DNA from: Bacteroidales bacterium
GTDB taxonomy: Bacteria > Bacteroidota > Bacteroidia > Bacteroidales > JAADJA01
Direction: 5' to 3'
Length of the DNA stretch: 34,185 bases
NCBI GenBank assembly: GCA_030596605.1
Contig: JAUVJI010000034.1
Location: 1-34,185, forward strand
This document shows, piece after piece, positions 17,138-25,404 of the stretch (positions within the stretch are counted from its first letter, which is position 1; every line of letters starts with the position of its first letter). Position numbers and translations under genes: made by a program. The notes under the pieces are model-generated. The model saw only the letters and a list, made by a program, of their open reading frames with translations. It made no database searches and had not been told where the DNA came from.

Positions 17138-18817
17138 ATGAAAAAGCAATTTCTACTCCCGATCCTGATAACATTGATGTCATACAACCTTTTTCCCCAA
17201 GTTGTTACGGGAGTCAGTGAATCCAAGTTTGTTAATATTACAAGTGAACCGCTTCAACCTCCTTTTATTGAAATAGAAAAGGAAAGTCTCAGGTTTACTG
17301 ACATTAATGACAATAATATCATTGATGCAAATGAAACATCTTATCTTCATTTTACAGTTAGAAATACAGGACAGGGTCCAGGCCTTAACCTGAGAGTTAT
17401 GCTTCAGGAAACAGGGAATAAAAGTGGCCTGGAATATGACAAAGAAACATCCTTAGGTTCATTGCCTTCCGGTGAATCCCTGGATGTGAAACTGCCAATT
17501 TCTGCTGATATGTCACTTCTGGATGGCTTAGTCACCTTCAATATTCGTATTGAAGAGACCAATGGTTTTGGTACTGATCCTATACCGATGCAGGTACAAA
17601 CTAAAAAGTTTGCTTCTCCTTTGATAAAAGTTGTTGATTATAGCATAACAAGTAAAAGTGGAACAACAATTCAGAAAAAAGTAACTTTCGGCTTGCAGGC
17701 TCTGGTTCAAAATATTGGACAGGGAATGGCAGAAGATGTAACTGTTAACGTTATTTTTCCTGAAAACATTTACTGTTTATCAAATAACCAAACAGTTTAT
17801 ATCAATAACCTTCTCGCAGGTCAGCAACAAGTAATTGAATATTCACTTGTTACAACTATTAACTATTCAAGCACAGAAATTCCTATTACATTTGAAATGA
17901 ATGAAAAACTTGGTGAATATGCCGAAAACTATTCTCTCACTTTAGCAATGAATCAGGCTGTTTCAAATGAAAAGATTGTTGTGCAAGGAAAAGAAGAAGA
18001 AGATAAAATAATTGTATTCGGTTCACTCACCTCCATTGTAGATAAAGATATACCCATTAATAGGTCAAAAAATCCAAACAGGATTGCATTGATTATTGGT
18101 AATGAAGATTATTCTGAAAATTTAAATCCAGAGGTTAATGTTCCATACGCAATATCAGATGCAAGTATCTTTAAAGAATACGCAGTTAAAACGCTGGGAG
18201 TTGAAGAAAAGAACACCTTTTTGTGTTTAAATGCAACAGCTGGTAAGATGCAGGCTGAGATCGAACGGATTGCTTTGCTTGCTCAAATGATTGATAATGC
18301 CGAACTAATATTCTACTATGCAGGGCATGGATTTCCCGATGAATCCACGAATATTCCATATCTTATTCCTGTTGATGTAACTGCCGCCAATCTGGGATCA
18401 GCAATTCGGTTATCAGATGTGTATGAAAGATTTGCGAATACAGGTGCAAAAAGAATAACCGTTTTCCTGGATGCTTGTTTTTCAGGAGGTGGCAGGAATC
18501 AAGGATTATTGGCTGCCAGAAGCATAGCAATAAAACCAAAAGATGAGCGAGTTAGTGGCAATATGGTTGTTTATGCAGCAAGTACAGGCGAGCAATCAGC
18601 CTTACCATATGAAGAAGAGAAACATGGAATGTTCACCTATTTTCTGTTAAAAAAATTACAGGAAACCAAAGGAGATATAACCTATTCTGATCTTGCTGAG
18701 TATTTAAAGCAAAATGTATGTGTAGAATCGCTACGAGTTAATCGCAGAGAACAGGATCCTATTATCACTGCTAGTCCTTCTGTTACGGAAATTTGGAAAG
18801 ATTGGTCGTTTAAATAA
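17138..18817 (+). CDS. Exported caspase (C14-like) with two Ig-like domains
   Basis: The 559-residue protein has a signal peptide (MKKQFLLPILITLMSYNLFP) and two CARDB-like Ig domains (about 45-160 and 165-275; TSYLHFTVRNTGQGPGL and LQALVQNIGQGMAEDVT). The caspase domain is about 310-545: RIALIIGNEDYS, FYYAGHGFPDE with H397, and TVFLDACFSGGG with C447. The catalytic His-Cys dyad is intact. Late elements (VVYAASTGEQSALPYEEEKH, MFTYFLLKKLQ) match bacterial caspase-family proteins. Most such bacterial proteins are Arg/Lys- or Asp-specific proteases, but specificity is not readable here. An exported caspase acts outside the cytoplasm. It lies after the LPP20-like gene and before two barrel paralogs, and within the ECF segment. 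Confidence 0.85.
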   Translation: MKKQFLLPILITLMSYNLFPQVVTGVSESKFVNITSEPLQPPFIEIEKESLRFTDINDNNIIDANETSYLHFTVRNTGQGPGLNLRVMLQETGNKSGLEYDKETSLGSLPSGESLDVKLPISADMSLLDGLVTFNIRIEETNGFGTDPIPMQVQTKKFASPLIKVVDYSITSKSGTTIQKKVTFGLQALVQNIGQGMAEDVTVNVIFPENIYCLSNNQTVYINNLLAGQQQVIEYSLVTTINYSSTEIPITFEMNEKLGEYAENYSLTLAMNQAVSNEKIVVQGKEEEDKIIVFGSLTSIVDKDIPINRSKNPNRIALIIGNEDYSENLNPEVNVPYAISDASIFKEYAVKTLGVEEKNTFLCLNATAGKMQAEIERIALLAQMIDNAELIFYYAGHGFPDESTNIPYLIPVDVTAANLGSAIRLSDVYERFANTGAKRITVFLDACFSGGGRNQGLLAARSIAIKPKDERVSGNMVVYAASTGEQSALPYEEEKHGMFTYFLLKKLQETKGDITYSDLAEYLKQNVCVESLRVNRREQDPIITASPSVTEIWKDWSFK

Positions 18818-18856
18818 CATTGTTACAATGGAAATTTAATCAAATATAACCATAAA

Positions 18857-19846
18857 ATGAAAACAGGAATATTCAACGGTTTAAAAGTAAGAACTATATT
18901 AATAGTAATCTTCCTGACCACATTTCATATTCTTTCTGCTCAACAAGTAAAAAATGTCACTTTCGAGCAAAGGGATAAAAAAATAGCAATTTCATACGAT
19001 ATTGAGAATGAAAATAATCTTGACACTTATGATGTAAAAATTTACTACAGTATTGATGACGGTTTGTTCTGGATAGGACCGTTGCAATATATTTCAGGTG
19101 ATACTGGTTCAGAAATTAAACCGGGAAAAGCTAAAATTATAATTTGGGATGTTTTAAGTGAAACCACAAATTTGATTGGCAACCTTCAATTTAAGATTAC
19201 AGCTAAAGTTCATTATGTTATGGACAAAAGTTATTGGAAAACGTTTTATCAATATATGATAGGTATTAAGTCCGGTCTAAATATAGCCAAGCAGGTGGGT
19301 TATATGGATGACTATTCAAAATCTCTCGTGGGTTTTAACATAGGAGTATTTCACAGATTTAATGGGGACGGCCTTGTTTCAATCCAGCAGGAGATACTAT
19401 TTGACCGTAAAGGATCCAAATATAATTTATCTGAAATTTCGTACAATAATAATAATTATACTACTTATTTTGATTATCTTTCAATCAATCCGATCATTGT
19501 TCAAATTAATATCAGAAAGACCAGTCCGAGGATTTATCCTGAATTAGGATTATCAATTGGAGTCCTGTTTAATCGCAATAAAATTGCTGATTCTTATGAT
19601 ATTGTTGAAAGTGAGGTGGAACCGCTTGAAAGTGGTGACTATGAACAAGTAAATGTACAAGCTTTTGCTGGTATAGGTATAATTGTCTATAACCGAAAAA
19701 ATTGTATCTCATTTAGCTTAAGATATTGTTATGGAATTAGTGGTATTTATGATAATAATGGTTTAAGTTATTATGATTCATATCAATCGGATAATATACA
19801 AAAATACAATAGAGGTTTTTCTATAAATATGGGAATTTTATTTTAG
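18857..19846 (+). CDS. Beta-barrel protein with N-terminal Ig-like domain, copy 1
   Basis: After the signal peptide (RTILIVIFLTTFHILSAQ), residues about 30-115 form an Ig-like domain with VKNVTFEQRDKKIAISYDI, YSIDDGLFWIGPLQYISGD and GKAKIIIWDVLSE. Similar domains are attached to other exported Bacteroidota proteins. The rest (about 125-329) is a PorT-like eight-strand outer-membrane barrel (YMIGIKSGLNIAKQVGYMDD, ending NRGFSINMGILF). The next gene is a paralog. The Ig-like domain is more conserved between the two than the barrel, so the former may carry the shared interaction. No promoter of the ECF type is visible just upstream, so transcription probably comes through from the caspase gene. 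Confidence 0.75.
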   Translation: MKTGIFNGLKVRTILIVIFLTTFHILSAQQVKNVTFEQRDKKIAISYDIENENNLDTYDVKIYYSIDDGLFWIGPLQYISGDTGSEIKPGKAKIIIWDVLSETTNLIGNLQFKITAKVHYVMDKSYWKTFYQYMIGIKSGLNIAKQVGYMDDYSKSLVGFNIGVFHRFNGDGLVSIQQEILFDRKGSKYNLSEISYNNNNYTTYFDYLSINPIIVQINIRKTSPRIYPELGLSIGVLFNRNKIADSYDIVESEVEPLESGDYEQVNVQAFAGIGIIVYNRKNCISFSLRYCYGISGIYDNNGLSYYDSYQSDNIQKYNRGFSINMGILF

Positions 19847-19848
19847 AA

Positions 19849-20790
19849 ATGATACTCATGCGAACTATATATAATTTCAAACATAATAGGACAGTAGTAA
19901 TTTTAGCAATATTTATTTTATTATACCAGCCATTTATAAAAGCTCAAAAAGTAGAAAATGTAACATTTGAACAAACGAATAAAAATATAGCAATCTCTTA
20001 TGATATAGAGGAAGAAAAAAACATCGACACATATGATATAAAGATTTTCTATAGCATTGATGATGGTTTATCATGGAAAGGGCCTTTGCAATATGTGTCA
20101 GGTGATGTGGGAGAGTCACAAAAGGCAGGAAAAGCTAAAACCATCATTTGGGATGTTTTAAAAGAAACAACCGAACTAACTGGTAATGTGAAATTTCAAA
20201 TAAAAGCTAAGCCACATTATATTGACAAAAAATCCATAGAGAAATCCAGGAAATATATGATAGGATTTAAAGGTGGTTTGAACATTTCAAAACGGCTTAA
20301 TTATATTGAAGTTTATATCAAATCAAAAACTGGTTTTAACATAGGTATGTTTCATAAATTCCAGTTTAATAATGTTTTAGGATTTCAGTCTGAATTGTTA
20401 TTTGACCGCAAAGGATACACTTTTGATCTCTCACTTTATGGAGAAGATGAGTTATATCCTGTAAACATTGATTATTTTTCTGTAATTCCATTTTTATTTA
20501 ATCCATCATTCGGATCAAGAAATACCAAGTTTTATTTTGAATTAGGTCCATTTTTGGAAGTTCTTTTAACACAAAAGAAACTTTATCCTGTCCTGGAACA
20601 AATTGAAGAAGAATTTAATATTCCTAACATGGATACCTGGTATTCAGCAGCTGATTGTGGATTGATTTTAGGTGCAGGACTAGCATTTTATACAAATAAA
20701 TCATGCGTTATTTTAAATTCACGGTATAGTCAGGCATGGGTAAATGGTACAAGCAGTTGTTTTTCATTTAATGTTGGTATTTTATTTTAG
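19849..20790 (+). CDS. Beta-barrel protein with N-terminal Ig-like domain, copy 2
   Basis: This tandem paralog begins 2 nt after the preceding stop; the ATG at 19858 is an alternative start. The signal peptide (TVVILAIFILLYQPFIKAQ) and Ig-like domain closely match copy 1: VENVTFEQTNKNIAISYDI, YSIDDGLSWKGPLQYVSGD and GKAKTIIWDVLKE. The barrel shares the YMIGFKGGLNISKRLNYIE start and the SFNVGILF end but differs in its loops. Duplication followed by divergence of the surface-exposed part is the simplest explanation. Confidence 0.75.
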   Translation: MILMRTIYNFKHNRTVVILAIFILLYQPFIKAQKVENVTFEQTNKNIAISYDIEEEKNIDTYDIKIFYSIDDGLSWKGPLQYVSGDVGESQKAGKAKTIIWDVLKETTELTGNVKFQIKAKPHYIDKKSIEKSRKYMIGFKGGLNISKRLNYIEVYIKSKTGFNIGMFHKFQFNNVLGFQSELLFDRKGYTFDLSLYGEDELYPVNIDYFSVIPFLFNPSFGSRNTKFYFELGPFLEVLLTQKKLYPVLEQIEEEFNIPNMDTWYSAADCGLILGAGLAFYTNKSCVILNSRYSQAWVNGTSSCFSFNVGILF

Positions 20791-20875
20791 TAAAATGAAA
20801 CTATTTATAGGCTTAATTATATTATTAACATGTATAAATTATATCAGAGGGAAAAACATATTTTTAAAACATGAA

Positions 20876-21265
20876 ATGATGAAAAAATTATCCCTATTAT
20901 TCTTTTGCTTCACAATAATTATATCAATATTGATATGCTATGGATGTAAAAAAGATCCGGTGGTACCAACTATTGAAACAATTACTGCTACAAATATAAC
21001 ATCAACTTCTGCTATTAGTGGTGGAACTATAAGAAGTAATGGTGGAGCAGATATTATAGAAAGTGGCATTATGTATACAATTCCCAATACAATTACTACT
21101 TGGGGAGTCCTCTGGCACAAATCAGGTGATGGAACTAAAATGGGTTCATTCACAAGTACATTGACAGGATTATCATCTGATCCAACTTGTAGCTACCAAG
21201 CTTATGCTGAGAATAGTGCTGGTACAGGCTATGGTGAGATGAAAACCTTTACAACTTTTCCATAG
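20876..21265 (+). CDS. Short lipoprotein, FISUMP paralog lacking the FISUMP domain
   Basis: The frame extends upstream to 20744, but that part overlaps the preceding gene. The start is the tandem ATG-ATG at 20876/20879, giving a lipobox signal peptide (MMKKLSLLFFCFTIIISILI, cleaved before C in CYGCKKD). The mature part (about 100 residues) is a single fibronectin III-like domain (TIETITATNITSTSAISGGT, YQAYAENSAGTGYGEMKTF). The 15229 and 21377 proteins have the same domain followed by FISUMP, while this one stops at KTFTTFP. It may be a decayed copy or a domain used alone. Confidence 0.65.
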   Translation: MMKKLSLLFFCFTIIISILICYGCKKDPVVPTIETITATNITSTSAISGGTIRSNGGADIIESGIMYTIPNTITTWGVLWHKSGDGTKMGSFTSTLTGLSSDPTCSYQAYAENSAGTGYGEMKTFTTFP

Positions 21266-21376
21266 GATGAAGAGGTTGTTAAAATATAGTTTTAAAAAGT
21301 GGAAGATTTTAACAAGATTTCTATTCTAATTCAAATATTGAGGATGTTTACAATTAAACTAATAAATTATTATACT

Positions 21377-22348
21377 ATGAAACGATTAATCTATTACGCT
21401 TTAATTCCTATTGTAGTTATATTGTTGACAATGTGTAGTTCAGACGATCCTCCATTTATTGCTCCGGAAGTTGAAATCAAGGGTATTACATATTTAACTT
21501 CAACCAGTGCTGAATGTGAATGGGAATTAATTAAAAGTGGCAGTTCTGATGTTACAGCCTGCGGCATATGTTGGAACACAACCGGAAATCCCTCCTTAGA
21601 CAATTACGAAAGAAAAACAACAGACAATGTCGAAATAGGAGTTCTTAAAAGCACTCTTTCAAGCTTGGCACTGGAAGAAACTTATTTTGTAGTAGCCTAT
21701 GCGACAAATGAACGAGGAACAGGTTATGGAGATATATTAAGTTATGATCATGCATACGAATGTGGATTATCAATTGAATACTCCGGTAAAATTTATGAAA
21801 CTGTGGAAATAGACAACCAATGCTGGTTTAAGGAAAACCTTAATATTGGAACAAGAATAGAGGGATCAGATTATCCGTCAAATAACACTACTATTGAAAA
21901 ATATTGTTATAATAACTATGAGACCAACTGTGGTATTTACGGAGGTCTTTACAAATGGGACGAAATGATGCAATACGTTACAACAGAAGGCACCCAGGGC
22001 ATTTGCCCTGGAGGTTGGCATGTGCCAACTTCAAACGAGTGGCAATTATTAGTCAATAATTTAGGTGGTATTTACAATGCAGGTAAAAAACTTAAAATGA
22101 CCGGAACACAGTATTGGCAAGCTCCAAATAGTGCAACAAATGAAAGTGGATTTTCAGCATTACCAGGTGGGTATAAACTTTCTCATAGCAATTATTATGA
22201 AGAAAAAAATGAATCCGCCTACTTTTATACATCAAGTCCAGATTGGGATGAATGGAGGTTTATAAGTCTTTCTTCAGGCAGTTCATCAGTATATACAAAT
22301 ACTACATCACTGGCAGCATTTTCTGTCAGATGCATCAAAGATCAATAG
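21377..22348 (+). CDS. FISUMP-domain lipoprotein, second full copy
   Basis: The frame starts at GTG 21299, but the ATG at 21377 gives a proper lipobox signal peptide (MKRLIYYALIPIVVILLTMC). It contains a fibronectin III-like domain (about 25-125: SAECEWELIKSGSSDVTACG, YFVVAYATNERGTGYG), then FISUMP (about 140-324): VEIDNQCWFKENLNIGT, GICPGGWHVPTSNEW, NESGFSALPGGYKLS, FSVRCIKDQ. It has extra Cys (CYNNYETNC, CGLSI) compared with the 15229 paralog, so disulfides are likely. It is followed by the O-antigen ligase-like gene. Confidence 0.85.
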   Translation: MKRLIYYALIPIVVILLTMCSSDDPPFIAPEVEIKGITYLTSTSAECEWELIKSGSSDVTACGICWNTTGNPSLDNYERKTTDNVEIGVLKSTLSSLALEETYFVVAYATNERGTGYGDILSYDHAYECGLSIEYSGKIYETVEIDNQCWFKENLNIGTRIEGSDYPSNNTTIEKYCYNNYETNCGIYGGLYKWDEMMQYVTTEGTQGICPGGWHVPTSNEWQLLVNNLGGIYNAGKKLKMTGTQYWQAPNSATNESGFSALPGGYKLSHSNYYEEKNESAYFYTSSPDWDEWRFISLSSGSSSVYTNTTSLAAFSVRCIKDQ

Positions 22349-22361
22349 ATTAATTCACATT

Positions 22362-24221
22362 GTGAAAGATTTGAGGATTTTCTCCAGAGTATTTCTGTGG
22401 ATATTATTTTATCCGATAACATTAATATTTACATATAAAAATCTCGATCCGGGATTGCATATTAAGTTTTTGGCACTTTGTATTTGCAACTTTATATTGC
22501 TAACCTACTTAATAATTACTCGAAATAAATATCAACCAACTAAAATTCTCCATTCTATTATTAATAATAAAATAGTATTTGCCTATGTTGCATTTCTTAT
22601 ATTCCTGTTTATAAGTGCTTTAAATTCAAGAAATAACTCAGATGCTCTAATTGAACTTTCGAGATTTATTTCATATTTAGTACTTATAGTTTTTTTGACC
22701 ATTATTTATATTAATAATCAAAGTACTTTCTTGGATCAAATAGTGAAAATTGTTATTACACTTAGCTTCATTACTGTAAGTTTGTCACTTTTTCAAATGA
22801 TTACCGGGGTATTTAGATTGGGTTTTCAAAATTTTAATCAACTTTATGAAGTCCATAGTATCTTTCAACACAGAAATCTCTTTGCTCAAATCCTATTTCT
22901 TTCCATTCCTTATACTTTGTATGGTGCTTCATTTACACCAACAAAATTCTGGAGAATTTTTGCCAAGGTGGTTTCAGTTCTTATTCTGGCATTAATTATA
23001 ATTTTAGGTTCCAGAGCAGTGTGGTTGGCATTTTTCACATTTTTTACGTGTATATTAATAATTTTAGTTGCAAATCAAAATCTAAGAAAAAGTGTAAGTA
23101 CGATTTTAAAAAGTAGAAGCTTACTATTGATTATCCTCACTTCAATAATTATTTCAAGTAGCTTTTTTATTTATTTCGGATCGTTCAATAAAATAGAATT
23201 GGATGATGAATATAAAGAGCTATTAAATACATTATCAGTTACAGATAGGATTGAACTTTGGAAGAAATCATTTAATCTTATAAAAGAAGCACCTGTTTTA
23301 GGACATGGTTTGGGAAGTTGGAAGATTGAAATACTTCGTTTTGGCAATCAAGGTTTGATATCGGAGAATAACAGGACTTTTTATCAACGTCCTCATAATG
23401 ATTACATTTCATTGCTCTCAGAATCAGGCATAATAGGTTTAATACTATACCTTTCAATCTTTATTTTATTAATACAAAGTCTATTAAGGAATTTAATAAT
23501 CAATCATTCAAAAGAACAGGTTTTGTTTAATTTATTACTAATATCCACATTGCTCGGTTATCTTACATTTTCATTTTTTAGTTATCCTAAAGACCGTGTT
23601 ATTCAAAACATTTATATATCTTCAACAATTGTTTTTGCCATTATTCAGGAAAAGAAGAAATATTCATTTGTTAGATTAAATAAAACATTTTTATATTGCA
23701 TAATTTCATTCATCATAATAATCATTATTTTATTTCTATTTCTGTCATATTCCAGGTTTACATCAGAAAAACATATTTATACTATTCATAATCATAAAAA
23801 CTCAAAGGAGTGGTATAAAATTCATTGGGAGGTTGATGCTGCCAAAACCCTTTTCTGTAAATTGGATCAGTTTACAGCTCCTTTAGATTTTTATTCTGGA
23901 TTGGCGAGCATTCAAATGGGCAATTTTTCAGATGCAAAGGAATATTTGACTTCAGCTATCAACCTGAATCCATATCATGTAGATTTATTGAACAATCTTG
24001 GAATAACCTATATGCATAATGAGGAAATGGAAAATGCAATGAAAATGTTTCGAAAGGGTTTACAAATAGCACCAAATCATCAGGAATTAAATCTAAGTCT
24101 TGCTTATGCCTATTACTTAAATAAAGATTATAATGACGCCTTGATACAGTTGAAGCGAGTTACTAAACTTGATTCTCATCCAATTTACAGGTTTTTAATT
24201 GGAGAACTTAAACAGAATTGA
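22362..24221 (+). CDS. O-antigen ligase/polymerase-like membrane protein with TPRs
   Basis: This 619-residue protein starts at a GTG. Residues about 10-500 have ten or more TM segments. The Wzy_C/WaaL-like region has the large periplasmic loop with GHGLGSWKIEILRFG and the signature RPHNDYISLLSESGIIG (near 342-358), followed by TM segments. Residues about 505-610 are TPR-like helices (LASIQMGNFSDAKEYLTSAI, LNNLGITYMHNEEMENAMKM). It probably joins or polymerises surface glycan. In T9SS bacteria, A-LPS carries cargo, so a ligase here would fit. Whether it makes LPS or another glycan is open. Its start is 13 nt after the FISUMP stop, suggesting an operon. Confidence 0.8.
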   Translation: MKDLRIFSRVFLWILFYPITLIFTYKNLDPGLHIKFLALCICNFILLTYLIITRNKYQPTKILHSIINNKIVFAYVAFLIFLFISALNSRNNSDALIELSRFISYLVLIVFLTIIYINNQSTFLDQIVKIVITLSFITVSLSLFQMITGVFRLGFQNFNQLYEVHSIFQHRNLFAQILFLSIPYTLYGASFTPTKFWRIFAKVVSVLILALIIILGSRAVWLAFFTFFTCILIILVANQNLRKSVSTILKSRSLLLIILTSIIISSSFFIYFGSFNKIELDDEYKELLNTLSVTDRIELWKKSFNLIKEAPVLGHGLGSWKIEILRFGNQGLISENNRTFYQRPHNDYISLLSESGIIGLILYLSIFILLIQSLLRNLIINHSKEQVLFNLLLISTLLGYLTFSFFSYPKDRVIQNIYISSTIVFAIIQEKKKYSFVRLNKTFLYCIISFIIIIIILFLFLSYSRFTSEKHIYTIHNHKNSKEWYKIHWEVDAAKTLFCKLDQFTAPLDFYSGLASIQMGNFSDAKEYLTSAINLNPYHVDLLNNLGITYMHNEEMENAMKMFRKGLQIAPNHQELNLSLAYAYYLNKDYNDALIQLKRVTKLDSHPIYRFLIGELKQN

Positions 24222-24380
24222 GTTTATTGCAGGACTCTGTAATCGATAAATAACAATGTGCTATTTTTCGCAAACCTATCTGCGTTGATTGATAGCATTT
24301 GGTCGTTACAGGCAATTTCATTCTATTTTATAAGTTCCATCTAATATTTAGGTTCACTTCATTTTATTTTAAGATTTTAT

Positions 24381-24407
24381 TGTCACAATATATGCCTCCA
24401 GATTACT
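24381..24407 (+). promoter_or_regulatory. ECF-type promoter, site D (before 24444)
   Basis: TGTCAC (24381-24386), 17 nt, TACT (24404-24407). TAC is 40 nt before the ATG at 24444, with GGAGG (24435-24439) in between. Confidence 0.75.
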
Positions 24408-24443
24408 AACTAATGTATTTAACTAATTAAAATTGGAGGAAAA

Positions 24444-24767
24444 ATGAAAACAACAAAAATTTTTTTAGTAATCGCAATTTTTTCATTTGCGACTATGGGA
24501 TTTTCTCAGAAGCATGGCGCTAATAAAGCGTTGTCTGTAAGAATATCCCTAAACTGTGCTCAACAAAACTTTGGTCTCGTTGTAGCCATGTACCATCAAC
24601 TTAATGATGATTTTTTGCAAAATGAAACGAATGGTTATTATGTTGCTCAGGTCATCTACAAGAACACACCTTATTTGATCTATGGTAATCTGCAGGAATG
24701 GAAACTCTTTTTCTCAAGAGACATTCATGATTATGCAGTAAAGATGAATCAACAGTTACCTGATTGA
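24444..24767 (+). CDS. Small exported protein, new family member 1
   Basis: A 107-residue protein with a strong Shine-Dalgarno GGAGG (24435-24439) 4 nt before its ATG and an ECF-type promoter. Signal peptide MKTTKIFLVIAIFSFATMGF, cleaved near SQ. The mature protein has a single Cys (C38) in VRISLNCAQQNFGLVVAMY, then NDDFLQNE, AQVIYKNTPYLIYGNLQEW and KLFFSRD. Much of this pattern is shared with the 24964 product, but I do not recognise it as a known family. A good terminator follows (24790-24817), so it is a one-gene transcript. Likely periplasmic or secreted. Confidence 0.75.
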   Translation: MKTTKIFLVIAIFSFATMGFSQKHGANKALSVRISLNCAQQNFGLVVAMYHQLNDDFLQNETNGYYVAQVIYKNTPYLIYGNLQEWKLFFSRDIHDYAVKMNQQLPD

Positions 24768-24789
24768 AAAATTAAGCGAGGTTAATAGT

Positions 24790-24827
24790 AAGGCCATCTC
24801 AAGTTTGAGATGGCCTTGTTTATTTTA
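24790..24827 (+). terminator. Strong intrinsic terminator after small protein 1
   Basis: A perfect 12-bp stem, AAGGCCATCTCA (24790-24801) and TGAGATGGCCTT (24806-24817), with a 4-nt loop and GTTTATTTTA after it. Confidence 0.9.
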
Positions 24828-24886
24828 AGCAGGATTTTCTATCAATATTAATAATAAGGGTTATGCTTCCAAAACACGGTCTAATT

Positions 24887-24913
24887 TGTCACAACTCTCT
24901 ATCTAAAGCTACT
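24887..24913 (+). promoter_or_regulatory. ECF-type promoter, site E (before 24964)
   Basis: TGTCAC (24887-24892), 17 nt, TACT (24910-24913). TAC is 54 nt before the ATG at 24964. It lies too close to the alternative start at 24919 (9 nt) and so supports 24964. Confidence 0.75.
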
Positions 24914-24963
24914 AATAAATGAAATCAGCAATTAAAATCAACTTTAAAAGATGGAGGTTTAAA

Positions 24964-25275
24964 ATGGAAAATACTTTATTTCTTACAGGATTCATAATTA
25001 TTGTATTCGTTATTATAGCTACTAAAGAATTAAAATTTATAAATCGGCAGATGAATTTGAAAATTCCATTGAGTTGTGCAGTACATGACCTAGCACTTGT
25101 AAATGCAATGCATTCTCAAGTCAATTTTGATTTTTTGCTAAGGGACGAATCAAAGATTGAAGGTTTTAATGCTCAGATATACTATTATCAAAAGCATTAT
25201 AACATTTCAGGCACTTTTGAGGAATGGACTTTATTTTTCAATGGAAGTGAATTGTTATCCAATATGGTTGTTTAG
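24964..25275 (+). CDS. Small membrane-anchored protein, new family member 2
   Basis: The start is the ATG at 24964, because GGAGG (24953-24957) and ECF site E fit it; the frame extends to 24919. The 103-residue protein has an N-terminal hydrophobic segment (LFLTGFIIIVFVIIAT) without a clear cleavage site, so it is probably anchored. The rest matches the 24444 product: KIPLSCAVHDLALVNAMHSQ, then NFDFLLRDE, GFNAQIYYYQKHYNISG and EEWTLFF. Shared positions include the Cys-Ala, the AM-x2-Q-x-N-x-DFL run and the EW-x-LFF end. I cannot name the family. Confidence 0.75.
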   Translation: MENTLFLTGFIIIVFVIIATKELKFINRQMNLKIPLSCAVHDLALVNAMHSQVNFDFLLRDESKIEGFNAQIYYYQKHYNISGTFEEWTLFFNGSELLSNMVV

Positions 25276-25327
25276 TATAAACCAAAAATAACAGTTACTC
25301 TTTTATTAGATATAAATAGAATTTTAA

Positions 25328-25354
25328 TGTCACTTTCTGCTCGTTATAGTTACA
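25328..25354 (+). promoter_or_regulatory. ECF-type promoter, site F (before 25405)
   Basis: TGTCAC (25328-25333), 17 nt, TACA (25351-25354). TAC is 54 nt before the ATG at 25405. Confidence 0.75.
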
Positions 25355-25404
25355 AATAGAAAGAACTATCAATATTAAAGATCTTTTAAAAAAGGGAGGT
25401 TACT

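Noticed and set aside
17511-17516. TGTCAC inside the caspase gene
   Set aside because: It is within coding sequence and has no TAC at the 17-nt distance.
18955-18960. TGTCAC inside the first barrel paralog
   Set aside because: It is in coding sequence, and no TAC follows at 17 nt.
22783-22788. TGTCAC inside the O-antigen ligase-like gene
   Set aside because: It is in coding sequence, with TAC at the wrong distance (13 nt).
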